Of a stretch of 36,594 bases of DNA, positions 15,842-23,886 are shown piece by piece (position 1 is the stretch's first letter; the number at the start of each line of letters is the position of its first letter). The notes below the pieces were generated by a model that saw only the letters and a program-made list of their open reading frames with translations, was not told the DNA's origin and did no database searches. Source of the stretch: Saprospiraceae bacterium (lineage in GTDB: Bacteria; Bacteroidota; Bacteroidia; Chitinophagales; Saprospiraceae); the NCBI GenBank assembly GCA_026989035.1, contig JALSKB010000212.1:1-36594 (forward strand). The letters run 5' to 3'. The position numbers and the translations under genes were made by a program.

Positions 15842-17173
15842 ATGCAATTTCCGCCGTATTTCATCCAACGCATGAAAAAACAACTCGGTCCGGATTGGGA
15901 AAACTTCGCTCAAGCACACCGAAAAGAAGCTCCGGTAAGCTTGAGAGTTCACCCCCTAAAGTGGAGAGATGAATTGGCCGATGAACTGCCCCGAATGGAA
16001 CCCATACCTTGGTGCGAACAAGGCTACTATCTAACAGAGCGACCTCATTTTGCCAGGCAAGTCCTCTGGCATGCAGGAGCGTATTACGTGCAGGAAGCTT
16101 CTTCCATGCTCCTCGCCCACCTCCTTGCGCAGATAAAACTCCCCCAAAATGCCTTCGTACTGGACTTGGGTGCTTCTCCCGGAGGTAAAAGTACACTCCT
16201 GCTCGATTATTTGCCGAAAGGCAGCATCTTGCTAGCCAACGAACCTCTCAGAAATCGCCTGCCTGCTCTCAGGGAAAACCTCCAACGCTGGGGCTACCCC
16301 AATGTCCTCATCAGCCAACATCAAGCAAGTGAAATTACCGCATCCGGATGCCAATTCGACCTCATACTCATCGACGTCCCTTGCTCAGGAGAAGGACTGT
16401 TCAGGAAGCGACCCGAAGCCGTAAAAGAATGGAATGAGCAACAAGCCGATTTTTGCGCCTTGCGGCAAACAAAAATCATACAAGACATCTTACCCGCGCT
16501 CAAATCCGGAGGACATCTCATTTACTCCACTTGCACCTACAACCCGAACGAAAATGAAAAACAAGTCAAAGGCCTCGTCAAAGAGGGATTTCGCGAAATC
16601 CATCCCGAGTTTCCTTCTGCTTGGCAGATAGAAAGGAGGAGTTTAGGCTATCAATGTTATCCTCATCAAGTAAAGGGCGAAGGCTTCTACTTTGCCTTGC
16701 TTCAAAAGGAAATCAAAACAGAAAGACATGCTGTCTCTTCTCAGCCCAAACCGACTTCTTCCAACTGGAAATCGAGCAATAAAAAAACAAAAGAACAACT
16801 CTCGACCTGGCTTCCGAACATTCAAGAAAGGGTCGTATTGGAAAATCCGCGTCACGGCTTTTTTGCGCTGCTCCCCGAGCATGCCGAAAAAGCCCTGCAT
16901 TTGCTTTCCCGATTGAGACGCTGTCGTCCAATAGCAGAAGCTGCCCGCCTCAAGGGCAAGCTGTTACGCCCTGCTCCGGCTTCAGCTTTGCAAATCGATT
17001 GGCATGCAAAAACAAACCGCTATGAACTCTCAGCCGAAGAAGCCCAAGCCTGGCTCCGAGGAAGCCCCCCGACTAATCCCCTGGAAAAAAGGGGGTATTT
17101 ACTACTGACCTATCGCCAACTGCCTCTGGCCTGGGCTAAAGGTGTCCCGGGAAGAATGAATCTCTTGAAGTAA
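15842..17173 (+). CDS. NOL1/NOP2/Sun RNA (cytosine-5) methyltransferase, RsmF-like
   Basis: 443 residues. The N-terminal RNA-binding region is followed by a Rossmann methyltransferase: SAM loop VLDLGASPGGKS (~107-117), DVPCSGEGLFRKRP with Cys181, and catalytic STCTYNPNENE with Cys231, which attacks C6 of the target cytosine. A C-terminal domain of about 170 residues resembles RsmF, which makes m5C in 16S rRNA. The SAM loop reads A-S-P-G-G instead of the usual A-A-P-G-G, a mild change. It is last in the thyA run; no terminator is visible before the tRNAs. Confidence 0.93.
   Translation: MQFPPYFIQRMKKQLGPDWENFAQAHRKEAPVSLRVHPLKWRDELADELPRMEPIPWCEQGYYLTERPHFARQVLWHAGAYYVQEASSMLLAHLLAQIKLPQNAFVLDLGASPGGKSTLLLDYLPKGSILLANEPLRNRLPALRENLQRWGYPNVLISQHQASEITASGCQFDLILIDVPCSGEGLFRKRPEAVKEWNEQQADFCALRQTKIIQDILPALKSGGHLIYSTCTYNPNENEKQVKGLVKEGFREIHPEFPSAWQIERRSLGYQCYPHQVKGEGFYFALLQKEIKTERHAVSSQPKPTSSNWKSSNKKTKEQLSTWLPNIQERVVLENPRHGFFALLPEHAEKALHLLSRLRRCRPIAEAARLKGKLLRPAPASALQIDWHAKTNRYELSAEEAQAWLRGSPPTNPLEKRGYLLLTYRQLPLAWAKGVPGRMNLLK
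16209..16223 (+). repeat. Dispersed GAAA-loop hairpin motif inside the methyltransferase gene
   Basis: ATTTGCCGAAAGGCA, read as Y-L-P-K-G-S. It matches 15 of 16 positions of the core 16-mer. Confidence 0.75.
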
Positions 17174-17238
17174 AAAAGGCGCGGCAGACAGAGAGGAAAA
17201 AAATACTTGTACGAATATGCCTGAAAAAGATTTTTTTA

Positions 17239-17246
17239 TACCTTTG
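17239..17246 (+). promoter_or_regulatory. -7 element of the tRNA pair
   Basis: TACCTTTG lies 14 nt before the 5' end of tRNA-Thr. No TTTG is found at 17-23 nt upstream. Confidence 0.55.
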
Positions 17247-17260
17247 CAACCGCATTTGCC

Positions 17261-17336
17261 GCCACCCTAGCTCAGCTGGTAGAGCGACGCACTCGTAATG
17301 CGTAGGTCGGGGGTTCGAGTCCCCTGGGTGGCTCCA
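17261..17336 (+). tRNA. tRNA-Thr(CGT)
   Basis: Complete cloverleaf: acceptor GCCACCC/GGGTGGC, D arm GCTCAGCTGGTAGAGC, anticodon stem ACGCA/TGCGT with loop CTCGTAA (anticodon CGT, reads ACG), and T arm with TTCGAGT. The 3' CCA is encoded after a T discriminator. Confidence 0.97.
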
Positions 17337-17337
17337 T

Positions 17338-17412
17338 CGGGGTGTAGCGCAGTCCGGTTAGCGCGCGTCGTTCGGGACGACGAGGTCGGAGGTTCGAATC
17401 CTCTCACCCCGA
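17338..17412 (+). tRNA. tRNA-Pro(CGG)
   Basis: Acceptor CGGGGTG/CACCCCG, anticodon stem CGTCG/CGACG with loop TTCGGGA (anticodon CGG, reads CCG), and T loop TTCGAAT. It starts one nucleotide after tRNA-Thr ends, so both come from one transcript. The 3' CCA is not encoded (A discriminator, then CAA). Confidence 0.97.
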
Positions 17413-17479
17413 CAAAGTTTGTAGCAAAACAAAGCGAAGAGGCATGCGGCATTACAGCCAAATGCCTCTTTGTACAAAA

Positions 17480-18406
17480 ATGAGAACACTACTTCTCCTA
17501 TGGCTCTTCTGGCCCGTGGCCCTGCTTGCCCAGCGCGACAGCCTGACGGATTACATCTACACCGTCATCACCTTGGATTCCGTTACGGTTTCAGCTACGC
17601 GGGAAGAGCTCGACCTGCGAGATTTCATCAACCTGGTCCAAGAAGACCTCTCTTTCTACAAGGCTTTTTACCACTTGCGTACAACCCCCCACCGCTCTGA
17701 GGTTCAAATGAAATTTTTCAACAAACAAGGCCGACAAAAAGCCGGTTATTTCGCACGTACCCACCAGTTCAATGATGGCCTGTGCCGAAGCATGAAGATG
17801 GAGGAAGAAGATATCAGCGGGCATTTTTTTTCCCGAAAGGGAGCCTATATCTACTACACCGCAGAGCTTTATGCAGCCATTTTCTTTACCCGAGATACCC
17901 TCTGTGTTTCCGGTCGAAACGAAGCCTGGCGCCCACAAAAAACCGACAAACTCAGCGGAATGGCCAAACATATCGAAGAGCTTAAAAAGGTCATTTTTGC
18001 CACCGGACAACCGGCTGAGGTACCTTTTACAGGCGATAAGATGGCCATCTTTAGCAAAAAAATGATTGACCGCTATACCTACAAAATCCAAAGCGATACT
18101 TTAAATGGAAAACCCTGTTATCTCTTTTCCATTCGAGCCAAACCCGAACTCCCCCCATCCAAAACTGTTATCAAAAAGTTAGACATTTGGTTTGAACATG
18201 GCAATCTGCAAGTTCTCCGAAGACAATTTCACCTCTATGCCCGAACCCTTCTTTACGACTTCGATGTGAATTTCGACATCTTGCTTCACCAAAAGGGCTC
18301 TTACTATTTGCCACAGCAGATCAATTATCGAGGTTGGTGGAAAATTCCTACGCAAAGGCTGGAGAAGAGCCAAATAGACGTGCGTTTCTACGATTTCTTC
18401 AACTGA
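17480..18406 (+). CDS. Exported protein of unknown function
   Basis: I do not recognise the family. 308 residues from MRTLLLLWLFWPVALLAQ, a signal peptide; the frame is open 12 codons further upstream, but that part would put a polar stretch before the leader. The mature part begins with an acidic strand-rich segment (ITLDSVTVSATREELDL) and continues with alternating aromatic and charged residues, ending KSQIDVRFYDFFN; probably an all-beta or alpha/beta periplasmic or outer-membrane-associated protein. The sugar kinase gene begins 6 nt after its stop, so they are co-transcribed. Confidence 0.8.
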   Translation: MRTLLLLWLFWPVALLAQRDSLTDYIYTVITLDSVTVSATREELDLRDFINLVQEDLSFYKAFYHLRTTPHRSEVQMKFFNKQGRQKAGYFARTHQFNDGLCRSMKMEEEDISGHFFSRKGAYIYYTAELYAAIFFTRDTLCVSGRNEAWRPQKTDKLSGMAKHIEELKKVIFATGQPAEVPFTGDKMAIFSKKMIDRYTYKIQSDTLNGKPCYLFSIRAKPELPPSKTVIKKLDIWFEHGNLQVLRRQFHLYARTLLYDFDVNFDILLHQKGSYYLPQQINYRGWWKIPTQRLEKSQIDVRFYDFFN

Positions 18407-18412
18407 ACAATC

Positions 18413-19285
18413 ATGCTACAACTATTGGTTGAAAGCGGTTCTACAAAAACCGATTGGGCCTTAATCGAAAGGGAAAGCGGAGCTTCCAGGGTAATAAAAA
18501 AATGGCAAAGTGAAGGCCTCAACCCTAGTCTGTTAAATCGGGAAAAACTTTTCCGTCTTTTGAGGGAGGCTTGTAAAAACATAGAGAAAGGGAAAATCGA
18601 ACAAGTGGATTTTCACGGGGCCGGTTGTGAAAGTCCGGAGGCCCAAAATCAAATCAGAGCATTCTTTAAAAAAAATTTCGGCTGTCAACGAGTTTTGGTT
18701 GCCAATGACCTCTTGGCCGCTGCCCGAGCTTGCAGTTTAGGCAAAGCCGGCATCATCTGTATTCTCGGAACGGGTAGCTCTTCTGCTCACTACGACGGCA
18801 AAAACATCTCAGCCAGCTTGCCGGGATTGGGCTATATCCTAGGCGATGAAGGAAGCGGAGCTTACATCGGCAAAAGACTTCTACAATCCTTTTTCTATGG
18901 CTACATGCCCAAAGAAGTAGAAGAGAAATTTGCCCACTGGCTTTCGCCAAATGAAAACCTAAGCTCGGAAAAGCTGCGCGATGCCATACTTGAAAAAGTA
19001 TATCGCCAAACTCCGGCCAACCGTTATTTAGCTTCGCTCACCCACTTCATCAGTGCTCACCCCCACCCCTTTCTCGACCACCTCCTCAAGCGCAGCTTTG
19101 ACGACTTCCTACAGCTGTTGCACCGCTATCCGGAATCCAATCGACTACCCGTACACTTTGTGGGCTCCATCGCCTGGCATTTTCAAAAACAACTCAAAAG
19201 CGCCTTACAAAACAGGCAATTGCAAGCCGGACAAATCGTACAAAGCCCCATGCAAAAACTGATAAAACAAGCTTTAATCACCTAA
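18413..19285 (+). CDS. BadF/BcrA-type ATPase, probable N-acetylglucosamine kinase
   Basis: A 290-residue ASKHA-fold kinase. Phosphate-1 motif LLVESGSTKTDWALI at the start, phosphate-2/adenosine region GIICILGTGSSSAHYDG (~120-136), then LPGLGYILGDEGSGAYIGKRLL (~143-164). This combination is that of stand-alone Bacteroidota N-acetylglucosamine/muramyl-sugar kinases of the BadF/BadG family, which recycle cell-wall amino sugars. No [4Fe-4S] Cys ligands of the true BadF reductase activators are present. The partner upstream is an unknown exported protein. Confidence 0.85.
   Translation: MLQLLVESGSTKTDWALIERESGASRVIKKWQSEGLNPSLLNREKLFRLLREACKNIEKGKIEQVDFHGAGCESPEAQNQIRAFFKKNFGCQRVLVANDLLAAARACSLGKAGIICILGTGSSSAHYDGKNISASLPGLGYILGDEGSGAYIGKRLLQSFFYGYMPKEVEEKFAHWLSPNENLSSEKLRDAILEKVYRQTPANRYLASLTHFISAHPHPFLDHLLKRSFDDFLQLLHRYPESNRLPVHFVGSIAWHFQKQLKSALQNRQLQAGQIVQSPMQKLIKQALIT
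18939..18953 (-). repeat. Dispersed GAAA-loop hairpin motif (GGC/GCC form) inside the kinase gene
   Basis: The minus strand reads CATTTGGCGAAAGCC, identical to 14350-14364. The plus strand encodes W-L-S-P-N-E. Confidence 0.75.
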
Positions 19286-19353
19286 GCAAAACATCACATC
19301 CTCCCCACAAACACAACCCGCCAGTAAGCCCCGGACACTTAAAAGGCCGGCCG

Positions 19354-19382
19354 TTTCAATACCGATCAGATGTTTACCTTTG
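19354..19382 (+). promoter_or_regulatory. Promoter abutting the kdsA start codon
   Basis: TTTC (19354-19357), 17 nt, then TACCTTTG (19375-19382). The kdsA ATG begins at 19387, only 4 nt after the -7 element, so a transcript from this site would start at or very near the A of the ATG. Confidence 0.6.
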
Positions 19383-19386
19383 CGGC

Positions 19387-20196
19387 ATGAATCTGCTACC
19401 CCATTTACGACATACCGATTCGGGAAATTTTTTTCTCATCGCCGGCCCTTGTGCCATCGAAGGCGAACAAATGGCTATAGGCATAGCCCGCCAGATTTCA
19501 GCCCTTTGCGACAAACTGGAAATACCCTACATTTTTAAAGGCTCCTATCGCAAGGCCAACCGCACTCGATTGGACTCCTTCACCGGTATAGGTGATGAAA
19601 AAGCGCTCCGCATCTTGCGCCACATACGCGACGAACTGAGTATTCCCGTTTTGACGGACATCCACAGCGTCAGGGAAGCCCGACTGGCCGCACCTTTTGT
19701 AGATATCCTCCAAATACCGGCCTTCCTGTGTCGGCAAACGGATATTCTGGTGGCTGCGGCCCAAACCGAGCGCATCGTCAACATCAAAAAAGGCCAGTTC
19801 ATGAGCCCTGCGGCCATGCGTTTTGCCGTAGATAAGGTCTTGCTTTCAGGGGGTAAAGCAGCCTGGATAACCGAACGCGGCACGACTTTCGGTTACAACG
19901 ACCTGGTGGTGGACTTTCGCGCTATTCCGCAAATGAAAGCATTCGGCCAGCCTGTCATCATGGATTGCACCCACGCCCTGCAACAACCCAACCAAAACAG
20001 CGGAGTTACCGGTGGACGGCCTGAACTGATCGAAACCCTGGCCAAAGCAGCTGTTGCTGTAGGTGCCGATGGCCTTTTTATAGAAACCCACCCCAAACCG
20101 TCCGAAGCCTTGTCGGATGGCGCCAACATGCTGCCGCTAAACAAACTCGAAGAGTTGTTGACCAAACTGGTGAAACTCAGGAAAGCCGTGCTCTAA
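19387..20196 (+). CDS. kdsA: 3-deoxy-8-phosphooctulonate (KDO-8-P) synthase, metal-dependent type
   Basis: Condenses phosphoenolpyruvate with arabinose-5-phosphate to KDO-8-phosphate, the committed step to the KDO of LPS. 269 residues. FLIAGPCAIEGE, FKGSYRKANRT, TDIHS, MDCTHALQQPNQNSGVTGG and FIETHPKP are all present. Cys22, His196, Glu233 and Asp244 match the metal ligands of the Aquifex enzyme (Cys11, His185, Glu222, Asp233) with a constant offset of 11, so this is the metal-dependent class; metal-independent enzymes carry Asn at the Cys position. The HAD phosphatase gene follows after 53 nt. Its promoter overlaps the start region. Confidence 0.96.
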   Translation: MNLLPHLRHTDSGNFFLIAGPCAIEGEQMAIGIARQISALCDKLEIPYIFKGSYRKANRTRLDSFTGIGDEKALRILRHIRDELSIPVLTDIHSVREARLAAPFVDILQIPAFLCRQTDILVAAAQTERIVNIKKGQFMSPAAMRFAVDKVLLSGGKAAWITERGTTFGYNDLVVDFRAIPQMKAFGQPVIMDCTHALQQPNQNSGVTGGRPELIETLAKAAVAVGADGLFIETHPKPSEALSDGANMLPLNKLEELLTKLVKLRKAVL

Positions 20197-20249
20197 GCCT
20201 TTGAAATAACCGACCATTATTCCCTTCACTCGCTTATCCGCTTCTGTTT

Positions 20250-20918
20250 ATGTCAAATCCTTTTTCCGACATCAGACTCATTGTATTTGACTTAGACGGC
20301 ACTCTGGTCAACTCTCAATTCGACCTGCTCGATGCAGTCAATTACGCCCTGGGTAAATTAGACAAAAACCCTATCGAGCAAGAGCAAATTGCCGGGATGT
20401 TGGGAGGGGGCATTCGCCAATTGATTAGCCTGGCTCTGGGTCAAAATACCGAACCGGCCTTTTCCAAAGCCTTTCAGTTGTTCAAGCAGCACTACAGCAA
20501 GCACTTTGCCAACAAAACCAAGCCCTACCCTGGCGTGCCGGAAACCCTGGCTGCTTTGTCGAGCTACAAAAAGGCTGTTTTGAGCAACAAGGCGCACCCC
20601 TTTACAGTGCAAATCATTCGCAAAACCGGCTTGGAAAAACACTTCGAGCTGGTACTCGGCGCACAACCCGACAAATACGCCCTCAAGCCCAGTCCGGAAG
20701 GCTTGCGCTACATTCTCCAAGAGCTAAACATCAGCAGCCGGCAAGCCCTCATGGTGGGCGACTCCACCCACGACATCGAAGCTGCCAAAGCGCTAAATAT
20801 GAAGACCTGTGCCGTTACCTATGGCTATCGCCCTGCCGATCTGCTAAAACGAGCCAAGCCCGATGTACTGATCAAACAGATGCAGGACTTACGAGAGCTG
20901 CTCTTGCATTCAAAGTGA
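20250..20918 (+). CDS. HAD-superfamily phosphatase, Gph-like
   Basis: 222 residues. Motif I FDLDGTLVNS (Asp14, Asp16), a helical C1 cap (~20-85), motif II VLSNK, motif III with KPSPEG, and motif IV VGDSTHDIEAA. It resembles phosphoglycolate phosphatase and pyrophosphatase PpaX-type enzymes. Position behind kdsA suggests KDO-8-P phosphatase, but KdsC lacks a cap domain and this protein has one, so a general sugar-phosphate or phosphoglycolate role is more likely. Convergent with the minus-strand gene at 20971; the 52-nt gap shows no clear terminator. Confidence 0.88.
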   Translation: MSNPFSDIRLIVFDLDGTLVNSQFDLLDAVNYALGKLDKNPIEQEQIAGMLGGGIRQLISLALGQNTEPAFSKAFQLFKQHYSKHFANKTKPYPGVPETLAALSSYKKAVLSNKAHPFTVQIIRKTGLEKHFELVLGAQPDKYALKPSPEGLRYILQELNISSRQALMVGDSTHDIEAAKALNMKTCAVTYGYRPADLLKRAKPDVLIKQMQDLRELLLHSK

Positions 20919-20970
20919 AATGCTTGGCAAGGAACGATTCCGTTCATACCATCAGGAGCCCAAAACCCTT

Positions 20971-21834
20971 TCAGCTAAAAACCCGAAGTTGCTTCCCCCT
21001 GCTCGTCTCCTCTTCAATCGAAGATTCCGGCTCCCGGTTTGCCTGTTCGCTACAATCCGGCAAAAGCCTCTTGATCAATCTCAGGCGGTACAAGTAATTG
21101 CCACGTTCGGTATCGAAAAGTCCGAAGTGATCAAAAAGGTCTATGCGCACCCTGTCGTGAACGTGCACAACTTGCCCGTCTTCCAAGGCTATGCCTACGT
21201 AAAAACGGTGGTTCTGAAAACCTTCGAAAAAGAGCAAATCGCCCAATTGAACCTGTTGCACAAAAGGCACCATGCGCCCCCAAAGGAGTTGCTCCAAAGG
21301 CCGACGAGGCAACTTATAGCCCAACAAACTATAAATCAATTGCACAAAGCCACTGCCATCTATGCCCAAATGCGTCCGACCGCCGTGCTGAAAGGGCGCA
21401 TTCATCAGTTGTACAACCAATTGCTTTAGCAAATTCGGATCCGCCCGCAAATCTCGGGGGAAGACCGCTCTGCCACTAAAGGTGTAGGCATCACCGCCAA
21501 GGACAAAGCCCATGCCATCAAAAGCCGGCAAACGGGCACCCAGGGTAATGGGCTGAAAAAAATCCGGTGTGCGCAAAGACTCCTTCAATTCAAAATTAAA
21601 GGCGAATTCCTCTTGATAGCGTTTGTATTCCGCTTCTCCAATGAGGTGGATTTGGGCTGTGCGCACCCAGCCCTCTACCTGATCAATTGATGTCTGCACT
21701 TTGACCCACGCCTTCCCTTTGAACTCCACAATCTGCATCAATTCACCGAAGAGCAACTGGCTGAGCTGTTCCGAACGATCTGAGGCCGAAGAACGAATAG
21801 GTATTACACTCAAAGGGCAAATGGCATAAGACAT
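20971..21834 (-). CDS. SH3 plus NlpC/P60-like protein lacking catalytic Cys and His
   Basis: 287 residues from MSYAICPLSVIPIR; a longer frame starts at 21870, overlapping the exonuclease, but the SH3-domain proteins of this family begin with this MSYxICxLS sequence. The N-terminal bacterial SH3 domain (~1-65) is followed by NlpC/P60 features: FQHGGRTHLGIDGSGFVQLI, LPRRPLEQ, GDLLFF, VGIALEDGQVVHVH. The catalytic Cys of the family motif DCSG is Gly160 (codon 21357-21355, GGC against TGC). The catalytic His of HVGI is Tyr212 (21201-21199, TAC against CAC). His224 remains. I infer a cell-wall-binding pseudo-peptidase. No signal peptide is evident. Transcribed after apbE and the exonuclease. Confidence 0.85.
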   Translation of the reverse strand: MSYAICPLSVIPIRSSASDRSEQLSQLLFGELMQIVEFKGKAWVKVQTSIDQVEGWVRTAQIHLIGEAEYKRYQEEFAFNFELKESLRTPDFFQPITLGARLPAFDGMGFVLGGDAYTFSGRAVFPRDLRADPNLLKQLVVQLMNAPFQHGGRTHLGIDGSGFVQLIYSLLGYKLPRRPLEQLLWGRMVPFVQQVQLGDLLFFEGFQNHRFYVGIALEDGQVVHVHDRVRIDLFDHFGLFDTERGNYLYRLRLIKRLLPDCSEQANREPESSIEEETSRGKQLRVFS

Positions 21835-21862
21835 AAGCGCATATTTTCTGCCGGAACGAATC

Positions 21863-22690
21863 TCAAGCATTCTGCTTTCTGTCCCGCTTGTATTCCTGTA
21901 AAAGCCGGCGGGTGATCTTTTTCACCTGAGCGGAAAACTCTTTTTCCTGGATCCAATTAAAATACTGGCGGTTTTCGTAAAGAACTTTGCCCACAGGCTG
22001 CCCCACAAACTTGCCAAAATTAAAAACGATTTCTCCCGAATCCGTTCGACGCAATTTGCGAGTTACATCCACCGAATGTTGATCTCGGGTAAAAGCACAA
22101 ATCGAAGCTACATTTTTGCCGAAAGGCACGGGTCTCTCCTCTCCCTCAGCATCGATGTAAACCCCTCCCACATAGCGCTCCAACTGCCCGTCTAAAACCT
22201 TAACGGTAGCACGCACATCGGCCAGGGCATCGTGGGCATCTTCCAATTTTTCCTCGCAATAAAACCGAAGCGCTGCCCGCAAAGTACGCGGCTCCATCTT
22301 GTGGAAAAGGGTCTGTATGTCCAACAAGTGACGCTTCTCCAGGTCGAAATCCAACCCTGCCCGGGCAAATTCCTCAACCAACATGGGCACATCAAAGCGA
22401 TTGGAATTGTAACCCGCCAGATCCGCATCGCCAATGAAGTCATACAGCTTTTGAGCAACTTGAGCAAAAACGGGCTTATTGCGCAAATCAGCAGGCTTAA
22501 TGCCGTGCACGGCCATAGCTTCTTCCGAAATGGGCATACCGGGATTGATCAACATCTCCAATTCTTCGGGCGCACGGCCATCGGCAAAATATTTGATGAT
22601 GGCAATTTGCAGAATGCGATCCTGCATCACGTTCAAACCCGTAGCTTCCAGGTCAAAAAAACACAGATCGCGATCGAGTTCCAATTTCAT
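21863..22690 (-). CDS. DnaQ-like DEDDh 3'-5' exonuclease
   Basis: 275 residues. Exo I FFDLEATGL (Asp13, Glu15), Exo II LAGYNSNRFDVPML, and Exo III HDALADVRAT place it in the DEDDh family of DNA polymerase III epsilon-like and RNase T-like exonucleases. After ~190 comes a C-terminal segment FNFGKFVGQPVGKVL..FNWIQEKEF of the DUF3820 type often attached to such nucleases. A function in DNA repair or RNA processing is likely; the substrate is not predictable. The gene lies 58 nt after apbE and 28 nt before the pseudo-NlpC gene, all minus, so probably one operon. Confidence 0.92.
   Translation of the reverse strand: MKLELDRDLCFFDLEATGLNVMQDRILQIAIIKYFADGRAPEELEMLINPGMPISEEAMAVHGIKPADLRNKPVFAQVAQKLYDFIGDADLAGYNSNRFDVPMLVEEFARAGLDFDLEKRHLLDIQTLFHKMEPRTLRAALRFYCEEKLEDAHDALADVRATVKVLDGQLERYVGGVYIDAEGEERPVPFGKNVASICAFTRDQHSVDVTRKLRRTDSGEIVFNFGKFVGQPVGKVLYENRQYFNWIQEKEFSAQVKKITRRLLQEYKRDRKQNA
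22115..22128 (+). repeat. Dispersed GAAA-loop hairpin motif inside the exonuclease gene
   Basis: TTTGCCGAAAGGCA. On the coding (minus) strand it encodes V-P-F-G-K-N. Confidence 0.7.
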
Positions 22691-22748
22691 ACAAAGCTTT
22701 TTTCAGAGCCCTCCCTCGACAAACCCATGATCGCCTCTACTCCAAAGT

Positions 22749-23822
22749 TTATTGCTGCTCAAGTTTTTTCCAAAGTTTTTGCTCTCCGGAAGTTGCGACA
22801 AAGATAAGCCAGGCCTCTACATTTTCCAAAGAATCCAGCATGCGAATGGCCTTTTCCTTTCCCATGGCCATGCAAGCTGTGGCCAAAGCATCTGCACGCG
22901 TACAATTGACCGCCCGTATCGAAGCACTCAAGAGCTTGCTCCGTTTGGTATAACCCGTGTGGGGGTTTATCGTATGAACAAATTTTTCACCTCCCTCTTC
23001 ATAAAAATTGCGATAATTACCTGAGCTGGCCAACCCACGCAAATCGGATTGAGTCACTTCCTCTCCAGCTTCCCAAAGCAAACCACAAGAAGAAGACATC
23101 GGCAAGGTCAAAGCAAAAGCAGAGGGGTCCGCTCCTTCTTCAGGTGTATTGATGCCAATTTGCCAAGCTCCTCCATCGGGACGCTCGCCACTCACAGCCA
23201 ACTCACCTCCTATCTCGACCAACCAATCACAACAACCCAAAGAAGTCAACAAATCGCCAACGACATCCACACCATAACCTTTAGCTATAGCGCTAAAATC
23301 CAACTGCATACCGGGCAAGCTCTTGCGCAAAAAAGAGCCCTCCCATTTCAGTTTGTCCATACCCACCAAATGATGAAGAGAATCGATCAGGGCGCTGTCC
23401 ACCCCTTCAGATTTGCCCTTAGGGGTATAACCAAAACCCCAATAGTTGACCAAGGGCATGACCGTAGGATCGAAATACCCCTCTGACAGTTGATAAATCT
23501 CATAAGCCACGCGGTAATTTGCTAAAAAGTGACGACGCAAAGCAGGAGCTTCGGCAGCAAAATCCAAACCCTCTTCCGATCTGTTAAAACGGGAAATCAA
23601 AGAGCTGTCCAGGTAAGTAGAAAGCCCCAAATTGACCTCATCCAACAGGGAATCAACTTGAGGTTTCAGGTTTCTGCCCAAGCTATCGCGATAAGTGATG
23701 TGATAGCTTGTGCCCATGGTAGCCCCCGTAATGCGATAATAATCGGTGGTCTTTTGTTCTTCATGAGCAGAAAGACAAGACAGAAAAAAGAGGGCAAAAA
23801 ATCCAAAAGGAAAATAGCGCAT
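22749..23822 (-). CDS. apbE: FAD:protein FMN transferase ApbE, lipoprotein
   Basis: A 357-residue lipoprotein (leader MRYFPFGFFALFFLSC, Cys16). It transfers FMN from FAD to Thr/Ser of exported proteins such as Na+-NQR or RNF subunits. Motifs: ITGATMGTSYHITY, DFSAIAKGYGVD, VEIGGELAVSG, SSGNYRNFY, and HTINPHTGYT, then ADALATACMAMG with the Mg-binding Asp/Thr region. Between GINTP and SGNYRNF there is a somewhat longer loop than usual (SSSCGLLWEAGEEVTQS). First gene of a three-gene minus-strand run. Confidence 0.95.
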   Translation of the reverse strand: MRYFPFGFFALFFLSCLSAHEEQKTTDYYRITGATMGTSYHITYRDSLGRNLKPQVDSLLDEVNLGLSTYLDSSLISRFNRSEEGLDFAAEAPALRRHFLANYRVAYEIYQLSEGYFDPTVMPLVNYWGFGYTPKGKSEGVDSALIDSLHHLVGMDKLKWEGSFLRKSLPGMQLDFSAIAKGYGVDVVGDLLTSLGCCDWLVEIGGELAVSGERPDGGAWQIGINTPEEGADPSAFALTLPMSSSCGLLWEAGEEVTQSDLRGLASSGNYRNFYEEGGEKFVHTINPHTGYTKRSKLLSASIRAVNCTRADALATACMAMGKEKAIRMLDSLENVEAWLIFVATSGEQKLWKKLEQQ

Positions 23823-23886
23823 GCTTTGTGAATTTTTGCAAAGAAAGGCAGTTTTCTAAAACTTTGGCGTTCTTTGCAGCAGCTAA

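Noticed and set aside
20250-20918. KdsC (KDO-8-phosphate phosphatase) for the gene after kdsA
   Set aside because: KdsC is a capless HAD protein of about 190 residues; this one has an alpha-helical C1 cap and Gph-like motifs.
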